Below, piece after piece: positions 1-7,787 of a stretch of 9,134 nt of DNA. The translations under genes and the position numbers were made by a program. Source of the DNA: Chloroflexota bacterium (lineage in GTDB: Bacteria > Chloroflexota > Chloroflexia > JAMDCE01); NCBI GenBank assembly GCA_023489135.1, contig JAMDCE010000146.1, positions 1-9,134 of the forward strand, given 5' to 3'. The notes under the pieces were generated by a model. The model did no database searches. It was given only the letters and a program-made list of their open reading frames with translations, and was not told the origin of the DNA. Each line of letters starts with the position of its first letter. Position 1 is the stretch's first letter.

Positions 1-15
1 GGTGCGCCCGTCCCT
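1..15 (-). repeat. 15-bp exact inverted match to 181-195 at window start
   Basis: The first 15 bases (GGTGCGCCCGTCCCT) are the exact reverse complement of 181-195 in hyuB2; base 16 no longer matches. The match touches the window edge, so it may be the start of a longer fold-back that continues outside. It would replace the last hyuB2 codons seen here. Confidence 0.75.
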
Positions 16-1758
16 GATGATGTCCTCCGGCGCCCTCTCCAGTGGGTCACCAAGTCCCGCCCCGCCCCCACAGCTTGTCGATACCCATAAGTCGGAAGAT
101 TTAAGTTGTCTCGACGGTGCGTTGGGTGGGCCGGGAATATACTCTCCACGCAGGTACTCCGCGAGATTCCGCGGCTCATAAGGGACGGGCGCACCCTTCT
201 CTATCTGGTGGTATATGTCACTGTTCAAGAACCAATCGAAATAGGAACTCGCTCCGGGATAGCCACCGAACAGACCGGCATTGATGGGCACCTTGCCTCC
301 GCTGCCGAAGTGCAGGACCGATACCTGGTCCGAGCCGTGGATCATGGTGATGTGCTCTACCCCGGTGCCGCCTCTGAAACGGCCGAAACCCCCGGCGTCG
401 GCGCGATGGCGCTTGGTGAGGTGCAACACGGGCAGCAACATCTCCTCTCCTTCGGCGTCGGATACGTAGGTCCAGGGGTTAAACATGTCTACCGAGCTAT
501 CTATGCCGTCGGCGTCGATTCTGGCGCCTCCGCCTGCCGCCATCGCCGAGGAGGTAAGGAAGTTTCCACACACGCTTCCCCATTGGCTGATACCGCCCAC
601 CGGGGTGTCATTCATCGTGGTGGCACCGCCGACCACATCCTCTTTCTTGCCGGAAGCAAACGCGATTCTGCTGAAGGCTTCCGTTAGAGCGTTGCAGAAG
701 ACAGATCCTATTCCGACGGTGGCGTAGCCGACCGAAGCGTTTGGATTGGCGTTGAGTCTCGACCCCTCGGGCACGTGTCCGATCTTTACCACTTGGGCCA
801 AGCCGGTGTTCCAGCGGATGTCATAGAATAGCAGATCCAGCAGGGTGTAGAACGCGGTGGCTTCGACGGCGGGAAGGTAGGCATTATCAAAACACCGGCC
901 CTGCGGGGAGACTACCGGGACGTCAATTAGCAGCTCGCCGTCCCTGGTCACCCTCACCTCAACCTGCATAACAGCCAGCTTCTCGATTTCCCCGAAAGAG
1001 TCGTCGTATACCCTCGCGCGATACAGCCCTGGTCTCAGGCTTTTCACCTTGGCCTGCGCGGACTCCTTCGCGTCCGCGACAAGCTGCTCGCAGGCCGCTG
1101 TAAAGTAATTGGGTCCTACCTCGTCAACCAAGGCCAGTATCCTCTGGCGCGTTCTTTCATTACCGGCCAATCGCGCCTTAATGTCGAGCTCCACCCCGGT
1201 GGGCTCTCTCACGGAGCGAAGGATCATGTTGTAAATATCTCTTCGCAGGATCCCTTTCTCGATCAGCTTCACCGCCGGCAAGTGCAGCCCATCGTGATAT
1301 GCTTCGAGGGCTCGGGGGCACATCCCACCGGGTTCAATTGCGCCCACTTCCACCGTATGCGAAAGAGCGGCCGCGTAGCCAAGCAGCTTGCCCTGGTAGA
1401 AAATGGGCGCGATGATTCCAGTGTCGGGCACGTGCATGCCCCCGATGTACGCATCGTTGTTGATGAATTGATCCCCGTCATACACCCCTATGCCCTCGGC
1501 ATCATACCTGTTTTCGTTCATGAACCCTATTACCCTGGTCACGTTCATGATGTGCATCAGAATGCCGCAAGCAATGTTGGCCGCCTGGCCATTGGGCAAG
1601 TAGAAGGCCTCTTGCACCTCGCCGGATTCCCGCGTGATGACCGAGCCCGAAAGGTATCTCACGACCTCCTTGGCTTCGTTCAGGATTGCGTCCAGTTTGT
1701 TGTAAAACAGCTCGTATTTGGCTACGTCAGCCTTTGGGTCTATCCTTTCGACAACCAT
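1..1758 (-). CDS. HyuB-type subunit, acetone/acetophenone carboxylase alpha-like (3' end cut by window)
   Basis: This is an open reading frame of 586 codons from ATG at 1758 to the window edge, with no stop inside. The start is supported by GGGAGGG seven bases upstream. The translation has the HyuB layout: NDAYIGGMHVPD at about residues 101-112, SHTVEVGAIEPGGM at about 133-146, the DGLHLPAVKL stretch at about 156-165, GGFGRFRGGTG further on, and the C-terminal signature GGGAGLGDPLERAPE close to the edge. The EVGAIEPGGM variant, in place of the hydantoinase form HhaDiGG..PGs, recalls acetone carboxylase alpha subunits (established knowledge, from memory). In that family this subunit holds the metal site and the carboxylation site; the His of MHVPD and the His of SHTVEVGA are both present. 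It most likely partners hyuA2 upstream, from which it is separated by 189 bp containing a hairpin. The protein should be close to complete. The last five codons (1-15) fall in a suspected fold-back junction and may not be native. A strict hydantoinase or oxoprolinase role is less likely but not excluded. Confidence 0.9.
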   Translation of the reverse strand, partial: MVVERIDPKADVAKYELFYNKLDAILNEAKEVVRYLSGSVITRESGEVQEAFYLPNGQAANIACGILMHIMNVTRVIGFMNENRYDAEGIGVYDGDQFINNDAYIGGMHVPDTGIIAPIFYQGKLLGYAAALSHTVEVGAIEPGGMCPRALEAYHDGLHLPAVKLIEKGILRRDIYNMILRSVREPTGVELDIKARLAGNERTRQRILALVDEVGPNYFTAACEQLVADAKESAQAKVKSLRPGLYRARVYDDSFGEIEKLAVMQVEVRVTRDGELLIDVPVVSPQGRCFDNAYLPAVEATAFYTLLDLLFYDIRWNTGLAQVVKIGHVPEGSRLNANPNASVGYATVGIGSVFCNALTEAFSRIAFASGKKEDVVGGATTMNDTPVGGISQWGSVCGNFLTSSAMAAGGGARIDADGIDSSVDMFNPWTYVSDAEGEEMLLPVLHLTKRHRADAGGFGRFRGGTGVEHITMIHGSDQVSVLHFGSGGKVPINAGLFGGYPGASSYFDWFLNSDIYHQIEKGAPVPYEPRNLAEYLRGEYIPGPPNAPSRQLKSSDLWVSTSCGGGAGLGDPLERAPEDIIRDGRT

Positions 1759-1765
1759 CTTGTTT

Positions 1766-1772
1766 CCCTCCC
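1766..1772 (-). promoter_or_regulatory. Ribosome binding site of hyuB2
   Basis: The minus strand reads GGGAGGG seven bases before ATG at 1758-1756. This strong Shine-Dalgarno sequence fixes the hyuB2 start. It shows that the gene starts translation independently of hyuA2, unlike the overlapping genes upstream. Confidence 0.75.
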
Positions 1773-1812
1773 AGTAGTGATTCATACAAATACGACTCAC
1801 TCCGCCAAGGAG

Positions 1813-1904
1813 CCCCACCCCACCCCGGTTGATAGGGGTGTCAAGCTTTTGCGGCGCGCAGCGCCGCAAAAGCTTGACACCATTAACCCTCGGGGGGCGG
1901 GGGG
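1813..1904. other. C-run/G-run flanks extending the palindrome
   Basis: On the + strand the left side of the hairpin carries three C4 runs (1813-1826) followed by GGTTGATAGG. The right side carries ATTAACCCTC followed by two G6 runs (1892-1904). These flanks are imperfectly complementary, so the 21-bp stem can be prolonged by about 20 further imperfect pairs into a palindrome of roughly 90 bp. The G runs (GGGGTGGGGTGGGG on the minus strand, GGGGGGCGGGGGG on the plus strand) also have G-quadruplex potential. The rest of the gap, 1759-1947, shows no gene and no convincing promoter. Confidence 0.6.
1837..1881. repeat. Perfect 21-bp inverted repeat with 3-nt loop
   Basis: Arms 1837-1857 and 1861-1881 are exact reverse complements around the three bases GCA (1858-1860). 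Each arm contains TGTCAAGCTTTTGCGGC or its complement. The repeat lies between hyuA2 and hyuB2, in the only sizeable gap of the block. Neither side carries a T-tract, so it is not a standard intrinsic terminator. As RNA it would form a very stable hairpin that could protect mRNA ends, mark a processing site or change the hyuA2:hyuB2 ratio. As DNA it resembles a REP/MITE-type extragenic palindrome. No second copy is visible in the window. Confidence 0.9.
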
Positions 1905-1947
1905 CAGCAGGGATGCCTGAGTGCTGATTAATTGAAAGAGCACTGTG

Positions 1948-4113
1948 CTATCGATATTCCATTAGGAAGTTCCGATACTGGTCGACGCTCACTCGGCGAT
2001 CCGGAGGAATGACTATCGTGAGATCTATTGCTTCTATTATCGCCGGTCCTTCGACTATGTTGCCGGGCCGCAGCAGCGCGATATCGTAGATGGTGGAGGC
2101 ACGGAATTTCCCCTCGAAGTACACTTCCCTCTTCTCCTTCAGGGCAGGGGTAGGATCTTCTCCCATCAGGTCCAGCGCCTGGAGTCTTGGTTTGATTGTT
2201 TCACCGATAGCTTCGACGGCAATGCCTATTATCTCCAGCCCACCCCTGGGGGCCATCGCTTCTCGTGAATACGCCTGAGTGTAATGGTCCTCGAAGGCCC
2301 TGATAACATCTCTAAACTGCGAGATGGACGAGATACTGTTAACGGGAATGGGGCACCTCAGCTCCCATAGCTGGCCGGTGTATCTGGCCAGCATCTCGTA
2401 GCTCTTCCTCACGGCATCCTTCTTGAACCCTTCCGCCACCATGTCCTCGTCCGCGCTCTTCTCCAGCATCTCGAACATGGCGTTGAATCGCCCAATCATT
2501 TCGGAGGGAAGCTGCTCTAGCGAACCTAGCGCGTCCAGCTCGTATCGCAGCGATACCGGATCGTAGGGGAGGCCGGTAAAGCGAACAAATGGAGATCCCT
2601 CGTAGCGGTGCTTCACATCGGAGGTGGATGCGCCGAAGGCCGAGAAGACGGCGGCAAACGAAGGAATGACTATCTTGCCAAAGTCTACACCGGCGGTATA
2701 TCCGGCGCAGTGCGACGGGCCGGCGCCACCGTAGCTGAACAGCACGTTGTTCCTGGGGTCCACTCCCCTGGTGGCTATGGCGGTGGCAATAGCGGCCTGC
2801 ATAATACCGTCGGCTATCTGGCATATGGACTCGGCTGCTTTCATAACATCCATCTTCAAGGGCTCGGCGATTTGCTCCTTAATGGCTGCCACCGCTTTTT
2901 CTCGGTTCAGCTTCATCCTTCCGCCCAGGAAGTAGTTCTGGTTTATGCGATTCATCACCAGGTCGGCGTCGGTTACCGTGGGCAGGATTCCTCCTTTGTC
3001 GTAGCATACGGGACCAGGGACTGCGCCGGCGCTTTCCGGACCAACCCTCAGGGTGTTGGTGATTTTGTCCACGCGCGCCATAGTCCCACCGCCGGCTCCA
3101 ATGGTTATGATTTCTCGCATGGGATTGCTGATCTCAAACCGCCCCACGATAGGCTCGCGCAGCATCACAATCTCGCCTTTGGGGGAGAAGCAAATGTCGA
3201 AGCTCGTTCCCCCCGCGTCGCTGCCTATCCCGTTTTCGAACCCGTACATCCGCTTGAAGAAGTCGACGCCTGTTAGCCCGCCCACCGGCCCTGAATGGAG
3301 GGTGGTGACGGGTTTAACTTTCTCTGACCTGGCCAGTCCACCATAGGCCTGCATTATCAGCAGGGGTTTCCGATACCCCAAGATGTCCAGCCGATCCTTT
3401 ATTGTTTCCAGAAGATCCCTCAGGGCCTTACCGATGTACAGGTCGATAATAGTGGCCATGAAGCGCGGGTACTCCCGGATGACCGAGGAGACGTCGGTAG
3501 AGAGGGCAACCGGAAGCCCCGGCTTCATCTCGTGGATTATCTCCCTTATCCTTCTTTCGTGAGATGGCTGGAGAAACGACCAGAGTAAACCCACGGCTAT
3601 GCCTTCCGCCCCCTCGTCGATTAGATCCTGGACCGCTTTTCTTACGCTTCCCTCGTCGAGAGGGATCACCACCTGCCCCTTGCAATCGACCCTCTCTACC
3701 ACGCCTCTTATCCTTCTTCTGGGAACCAGGAACTCGGGTTTGTCTGCCCTGGCGATTCGCATCCCTTCTTGTCTGGACAGCCCGGCTGCTCTGAGACGCA
3801 TTATCAGGGTTCTATCCTCGTGGCCCGCGGTGGTTAGGAGACAAAGATTGGGGGCGCCCTGTCCCGTTATCACGACATTGGTTCCTTGAGTGGTTCCATA
3901 TCCCAGGACATCCGTCTTGCTCAACACTTGCCCGGTTGATTGCCCATCGAGGTTTTCGATGGCGAACCTAATCGAGTCGAAGAAGCAGTCGTCGAGTTTC
4001 TCGGGGGTCGTGGGCGCTTTACCGGTAATATAGCTACCGTCCTCTCGTATGATTATGCTGTCAGTGAAAGTGCCGCCCGTGTCGATATAAATAATGAATC
4101 TTTCCTCATCCAT
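1948..4113 (-). CDS. HyuA-type ATP-binding subunit, acetone carboxylase beta-like
   Basis: This is a complete 721-residue protein, the usual length for HyuA/acetone carboxylase beta subunits. The N-terminal HyuA motif IDTGGTFTD is at residues 10-18 and YGTTQGTNVVITG at 72-84. SGPVGGLTG is at 274-282. The second ASKHA-type phosphate loop, SDAGGTSFDI, is at 298-307. IGAGGGTMARVD is at 338-349, VGPESAGAVPGPVCY at 357-371, TDADLVMNRINQNYFLGGRM at 381-400 and SYGGAGPSHCAGYTAG at 460-475. The stretch around 415-500 (IAEPLK, LFSYGGAGPSHC, SAFGASTSDVKHRYE) resembles the acetone carboxylase beta subunit more than hydantoinase HyuA, judged from memory of the family. In that family the subunit binds ATP and phosphorylates the carbonyl substrate and/or bicarbonate. 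The start overlaps the ligase stop by 8 bp, with GAGGG a few bases upstream, which implies translational coupling. Arginine is mostly encoded by AGA/AGG (11 of the first 14), unlike hyuB1. The protein should be cytoplasmic: no signal peptide or membrane segment is visible. Confidence 0.93.
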   Translation of the reverse strand: MDEERFIIYIDTGGTFTDSIIIREDGSYITGKAPTTPEKLDDCFFDSIRFAIENLDGQSTGQVLSKTDVLGYGTTQGTNVVITGQGAPNLCLLTTAGHEDRTLIMRLRAAGLSRQEGMRIARADKPEFLVPRRRIRGVVERVDCKGQVVIPLDEGSVRKAVQDLIDEGAEGIAVGLLWSFLQPSHERRIREIIHEMKPGLPVALSTDVSSVIREYPRFMATIIDLYIGKALRDLLETIKDRLDILGYRKPLLIMQAYGGLARSEKVKPVTTLHSGPVGGLTGVDFFKRMYGFENGIGSDAGGTSFDICFSPKGEIVMLREPIVGRFEISNPMREIITIGAGGGTMARVDKITNTLRVGPESAGAVPGPVCYDKGGILPTVTDADLVMNRINQNYFLGGRMKLNREKAVAAIKEQIAEPLKMDVMKAAESICQIADGIMQAAIATAIATRGVDPRNNVLFSYGGAGPSHCAGYTAGVDFGKIVIPSFAAVFSAFGASTSDVKHRYEGSPFVRFTGLPYDPVSLRYELDALGSLEQLPSEMIGRFNAMFEMLEKSADEDMVAEGFKKDAVRKSYEMLARYTGQLWELRCPIPVNSISSISQFRDVIRAFEDHYTQAYSREAMAPRGGLEIIGIAVEAIGETIKPRLQALDLMGEDPTPALKEKREVYFEGKFRASTIYDIALLRPGNIVEGPAIIEAIDLTIVIPPDRRVSVDQYRNFLMEYR

Positions 4114-5797
4114 TCCAGTGACCCTCTTTGGCTTCTCTTAGTTGGTCGATAGCCTGCTCCCGCAGCTTGAATTTCTGGACCTTCCCCTGGGGTGTTAGAG
4201 GAAACTCCTCCACAAAGCACACGTAGCGGGGCACTTTGATGTCCGCTATTCCCCTTCTGCAGAAATCGATTATATCCGCTTCGCGACACGTGGAATTCGG
4301 CTTGAGCCTCACAAACGCTGCCCCTACCTCGCCAAGCCTTTCATCGGGCACGCCGACCACGGCAACATTATCAATGTCTGGGTGGGATAGCAGGAAGTTC
4401 TCTATCTCGGGAGGTGAAACGTTGAACCCTCCCACGGTAAACATTTCCTTCAACCTTCCGCTGATGTAAACATAGCCGTTCTCATCCTGATAGCCCAGGT
4501 CTCCGCTGTGAAGCCAGCCATCTCTTACGCAGTCTTTCGTCAGCTCCGGCTGCTTGTAGTATCCTTTCATGTGCTGGCTGCCCGGGAATACCTCCCTGGT
4601 GCATATCTCCCCCACCTTCCCCGGGGGAAGTGTTTCGCCGGTCGATGTGTCGAGAATCGATAGCTCGCAGTTGGGTAGCGGAAGACCGACCGACTTTTCG
4701 ACGTGATCAGGCGTGTCGCCATAGGGCACCCAGGTGCTCAGGCCGGCCGCTTCGGAGAGTCCGTACGCGTTCATTAGCGAAATGCCCAGCCTATCTTTTA
4801 CTTTTCGAACCAACGTCTCAGGAATCGGTGCTCCAGCGCACTCGATACGCTTGAGAGACGATATGTCGTAATTCTGCGTCTCGGGATGATTTAGTATGTC
4901 GATGAGCATGGTGGGGACAAAAATGGTATGAGTTACCTTTTCCCTGTCGATCAACTCCAAGACTTGCTTTGGATCAAACTGAACTCCACCGATAATGAGA
5001 GTGCCGCCGTCGAGCAAAGGGAGCGCATGGTTGGACATCCCTATGTTTCCGTAAAAAGGAATGGCGTTGAGGAATCTGCTGTTTTGGTCAAGGCCAAAGC
5101 AATCGGCTCTTATAGCACACAGGGCCGCATTGCACGACATTGGCGTCTCTACCCCTTTAGGAAATGCGGTCGTGCCCGAAGTGTAGATAATGTGTATGGT
5201 GTCCGTGGGTTCGTGAGCCGGGCGTATCTCTTCGTCGCCAACTCCTTTGCCCTTATCTATGACTTCGGCGTACGAGATCAGCCCGCCCACCTTCCTTTCG
5301 CTCAGACACACGACGCTTCTCAATCGAGGGAACTCCCGTGACCTTGTGCTGCCCGGCTCAAATCTTGTGAGGTCCGGAATCAGGCTTTCAAGCATCGACA
5401 GAGCATCTATCTTGGCCAGGAACTTATCTTCCAGGATCAGAACCTCGGTGTCGCTTTGGCCCAAGACGTAGCTAAGCTCTTCCCTTCGATAGCGGGTGTG
5501 CAAAGGGATCAGGATTCCTCCGAGTTTGTAGATTGCCAATCGGATGTATGCCCACTCCAGACGATTGGTCATCCACAGGCCCACGTGAGTCCCCTTGGTC
5601 ACGCCTATCGAGCGCAGTCCTTTGGCCAGGTCCGTCACACGTCGGAGGTAATCCCGGTAGGTCACTCTCTCGCTCTGAAAGACCAGGGCCTCCTTGTCGG
5701 GATGCTGGATGGCGGTCGATTCGAAAATCTCGGGCCAGCTGTATTTCTGGCTGTAATCCTTCCAGCGGTCGCTTATTCTGAGTTGATGGGATGCCAT
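4106..5797 (-). CDS. AMP-forming acyl-CoA synthetase/ligase (ANL superfamily)
   Basis: This is a complete 563-residue adenylate-forming enzyme that converts a carboxylate, ATP and CoA to an acyl-CoA, AMP and pyrophosphate. The core motifs are in order: phosphate loop YTSGTTAFPKG at residues 205-215; A5 NAYGLSEAAG at 343-352; A7 DGWLHSGDLG at 426-435; hinge/A8 GRLKEMFTVGGFNVSPPEIE at 447-466; and the C-terminal PLTPQGKVQKFKLR at 533-546, which carries the expected catalytic lysine K539. The loop has Ala where Gly is usual (TSGTTG.PKG). Length and motif set fit medium/long-chain or aryl acyl-CoA ligases; substrate specificity cannot be read. The gene sits between two HyuA/HyuB pairs, 13 bp after hyuB1 and overlapping hyuA2 by 8 bp. 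It therefore probably activates the acid that the carboxylase/hydrolase subunits produce, by analogy with benzoylacetate-CoA ligase beside acetophenone carboxylase. The start is supported by AAGGAGG at 5802-5808, four bases upstream. It is soluble, with no membrane segment seen. Confidence 0.95.
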   Translation of the reverse strand: MASHQLRISDRWKDYSQKYSWPEIFESTAIQHPDKEALVFQSERVTYRDYLRRVTDLAKGLRSIGVTKGTHVGLWMTNRLEWAYIRLAIYKLGGILIPLHTRYRREELSYVLGQSDTEVLILEDKFLAKIDALSMLESLIPDLTRFEPGSTRSREFPRLRSVVCLSERKVGGLISYAEVIDKGKGVGDEEIRPAHEPTDTIHIIYTSGTTAFPKGVETPMSCNAALCAIRADCFGLDQNSRFLNAIPFYGNIGMSNHALPLLDGGTLIIGGVQFDPKQVLELIDREKVTHTIFVPTMLIDILNHPETQNYDISSLKRIECAGAPIPETLVRKVKDRLGISLMNAYGLSEAAGLSTWVPYGDTPDHVEKSVGLPLPNCELSILDTSTGETLPPGKVGEICTREVFPGSQHMKGYYKQPELTKDCVRDGWLHSGDLGYQDENGYVYISGRLKEMFTVGGFNVSPPEIENFLLSHPDIDNVAVVGVPDERLGEVGAAFVRLKPNSTCREADIIDFCRRGIADIKVPRYVCFVEEFPLTPQGKVQKFKLREQAIDQLREAKEGHWNG

Positions 5798-5810
5798 TCT
5801 GCCTCCTTGG

Positions 5811-7787
5811 TCATTGGATTGCTAACCTCTGTTGTAGCTCCCTCCATGCCTCGTGGACATCAGGCGCTCTGATCGGCTGCTCGGCGGCGAGGCGATTGAT
5901 GCGTCCCACGATTTCCAACCGAACGTAATCGCGGGCATCCACCGGCAGCGAGTACAGGATGTCGTTCAAGGTTCCCCGAACATCGGGAGCCCATATCGCC
6001 TCGTACTCCCGGCGCGCCTTGCCGAAATCGAAATCGCGCTCAGCGATGGCATCGGGTGAGGTGGTCCGCAGCCTGGTCGTCCCTTCCCAGTTGATCTTGC
6101 CTTCCACGAAGGCCACGCCGTAATCACGCTCGGCGGCCTCAAGCGTGACGAAACCGTCGCGCACGTCCTTGAGAACCGCTTCAGGATCGCGCTCGAAGGG
6201 ATTCCCCCAGCCACCGCCGCCGGCGGTGAGAAGGCGCACCACATCGCCGGGCTTCAGCGGTAGGGCGTCGATGCGGCCTATATCTTCTTCATGGGGAGTC
6301 CCCGGATTGAGAATCGTCTTGCCATTAGCACCACATTTCCCGCCGCTGGCTCCCCAGGGCTGAAAGCGATAGCGCTCTTGTCCGCGCGCCGTGATTAGTG
6401 ATCCCGGCTTGACCACCTTGAATTCCAGCACGATGCCGTGTCCGCCTCGGAAGCGACCGGGGCCGCCCGAATCGGGCCGAACGCCGTATTCACGAACGAC
6501 GATCGAGGCGTTTCTCTCGACGGACTCGATGGGCGTGTTGAACAGGGTGCCCAGCTCGCCGTTGCGACCATCCACACCGTCGGCCGCCGGCGAGCCGCCG
6601 GTCCCGCCGAGCATTACCTGAATTGTGAGCACCTTTCGACGCCCGGTGGCGAAGTCGGGTTCCGAGAGCAGCAACGGAGCCATGTTGCCGGCACCAGCCG
6701 CGGGCATCTTGTTGGGCAAGGCCCTGGCGAGGGCTCCTGTGATGACGTCGCTGGCCCTCAGGGCGGTGGGAAAGCGCACGCCAAATGCCACCGGGAACTT
6801 CGGGTTAACCACTGAAGCTTCGGGCAGCTCCACCGAAATCGGACGGGCTAGCCCGGCGTTGAAGGGCACTCCCTTCATGGTGGTATATACATAGGCCGAG
6901 ACGCGGTAAGTTATCCAGGGGTGACGCTTCCCTCCGGTCGGGATGTTGAAGGCGGCCCGCACCTGAGGGTCTGAGTCGCGCCAATCGAGGCGCATCTCGT
7001 CCCCTTTCACCGTCATTCTTAAAGACAAACGCAAAGGGATATTGCTGACGATGTCGTCATCCAGATAGTCCGAGAACTCGTAGGTGCCATCGGGAATGTC
7101 GGCGATGGCGGCGCGCGTCTTCAGCTCGGCATACTCCAGGACGTCTTCCATGCCCTGTTCGATAGTCTTCAGACCGTAACGGGTGATCATCTCGTGCATG
7201 CGGCGCTCGCCCGTGTTCAAGGCCGACACGATAGCCTTCATATCGCCCCAGTTGTCGTCGGGGACTCTGCAGTTAGCCAGGAAAAGGTTCAAGAACTCTC
7301 GGTTTAGCTCGCCTGTCCGATACAGCTTGGTGGGCGGAACGCGAATGCCCTCCTGGAATACCTCGTAGTTGGAGGGCGAGATGCTGCCCGGGACTTTCCC
7401 TCCCACGTCGGTGGCGTGAGCGAACCCGAACAGGAAGCAAACGATTCTGCCATCCCAGAAGACGGGCTTGATCATGGTGACGTCGGTAAGCTGCGTGGCG
7501 GCCGCCCCGGTGGTGTAGGGATCGTTGGTGACGACGACGTCGCCCTCGTCGTAGTGATCTATGGCCTTGATGAAATCGGAGATATCGAGGGTGACTACGG
7601 TAGTGATCCCCAGGCGAATCGGACAGCCAAAGAACTCCCCACGGGGTGTAGCAAGACAGGTTGAGAAATCGGCGGTTTCCACCACGAAAATGGTGGCGGC
7701 GGTGCGGCGCACCACGTTGGCCATTTCCTCGGCGATGGACTGGAACTTGTTCGCGAAGATCTCGACCAGAATGGGATCCGTCTTCAT
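5811..7787 (-). CDS. hyuB: Hydantoinase B/oxoprolinase family protein (HyuB1)
   Basis: This is a complete 658-residue HyuB-type subunit. Landmarks are GDVVVTNDPYTTG at residues 82-94, TQLTDVTMIKPVF at 98-110, GFAHATDVGGKVPGSISPSN at 121-140, FQEGIRVPPTKLYRTGELN at 144-162, NWGDMKA at 179-185, VRPDSGGPGRFRGGHG, and GGGGWGNPFERDPEAVL near the C-terminal end of the core. About 100 further residues follow the core, including DFDFGKARREYEAIW and a Leu/Arg-rich helix-like tail, as in one HyuB subfamily known from memory. HyuB partners with the ATP-binding HyuA in ATP-dependent hydrolysis of cyclic amides or in carboxylation. The start ATG overlaps the hyuA1 stop (ATGA, 4 bp) and has AAGGAG seven bases upstream, so hyuA1/hyuB1 are coupled. 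One oddity is Gln at residue 99, where most relatives have the His of THLPD, so the metal site may be altered. Arginine is mainly CGN (2 AGR in the first 12). An exact inverted copy of 7281-7381 recurs at the right window edge. Confidence 0.94.
   Translation of the reverse strand: MKTDPILVEIFANKFQSIAEEMANVVRRTAATIFVVETADFSTCLATPRGEFFGCPIRLGITTVVTLDISDFIKAIDHYDEGDVVVTNDPYTTGAAATQLTDVTMIKPVFWDGRIVCFLFGFAHATDVGGKVPGSISPSNYEVFQEGIRVPPTKLYRTGELNREFLNLFLANCRVPDDNWGDMKAIVSALNTGERRMHEMITRYGLKTIEQGMEDVLEYAELKTRAAIADIPDGTYEFSDYLDDDIVSNIPLRLSLRMTVKGDEMRLDWRDSDPQVRAAFNIPTGGKRHPWITYRVSAYVYTTMKGVPFNAGLARPISVELPEASVVNPKFPVAFGVRFPTALRASDVITGALARALPNKMPAAGAGNMAPLLLSEPDFATGRRKVLTIQVMLGGTGGSPAADGVDGRNGELGTLFNTPIESVERNASIVVREYGVRPDSGGPGRFRGGHGIVLEFKVVKPGSLITARGQERYRFQPWGASGGKCGANGKTILNPGTPHEEDIGRIDALPLKPGDVVRLLTAGGGGWGNPFERDPEAVLKDVRDGFVTLEAAERDYGVAFVEGKINWEGTTRLRTTSPDAIAERDFDFGKARREYEAIWAPDVRGTLNDILYSLPVDARDYVRLEIVGRINRLAAEQPIRAPDVHEAWRELQQRLAIQ
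7281..7381 (+). repeat. Inverted repeat arm inside hyuB1 (original copy)
   Basis: These 101 bases within hyuB1 (about residues 136-169) recur exactly, in reverse complement, at 9034-9134. The copy here lies in an intact frame that matches the HyuB family, so this is the original. Confidence 0.93.

Noticed and set aside
106..687. 193-codon + strand open frame
   Set aside because: It lies antisense to hyuB2, whose minus-strand translation matches the HyuB family throughout. The + frame has no recognisable motif or ribosome binding site.
1839..1844. TTGACA on the minus strand as a -35 box for a hyuB2 promoter
   Set aside because: It is part of the palindrome, so it also occurs on the other strand. 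The position 17 bp downstream is a G-rich run with no -10-like sequence.
1837..1881. Hairpin as an intrinsic transcription terminator
   Set aside because: No T-tract follows on either strand. Flanks are CCCCTATC on the minus strand and ATTAACCC on the plus strand.
1282..1920. 212-codon + strand open frame reaching into the gap before hyuA2
   Set aside because: It is mostly antisense to the N-terminal half of hyuB2 and then reads through the hairpin. No family resemblance or start signal is seen.
2608..3276. 222-codon + strand open frame
   Set aside because: It is an antisense shadow of the well-supported hyuA2.
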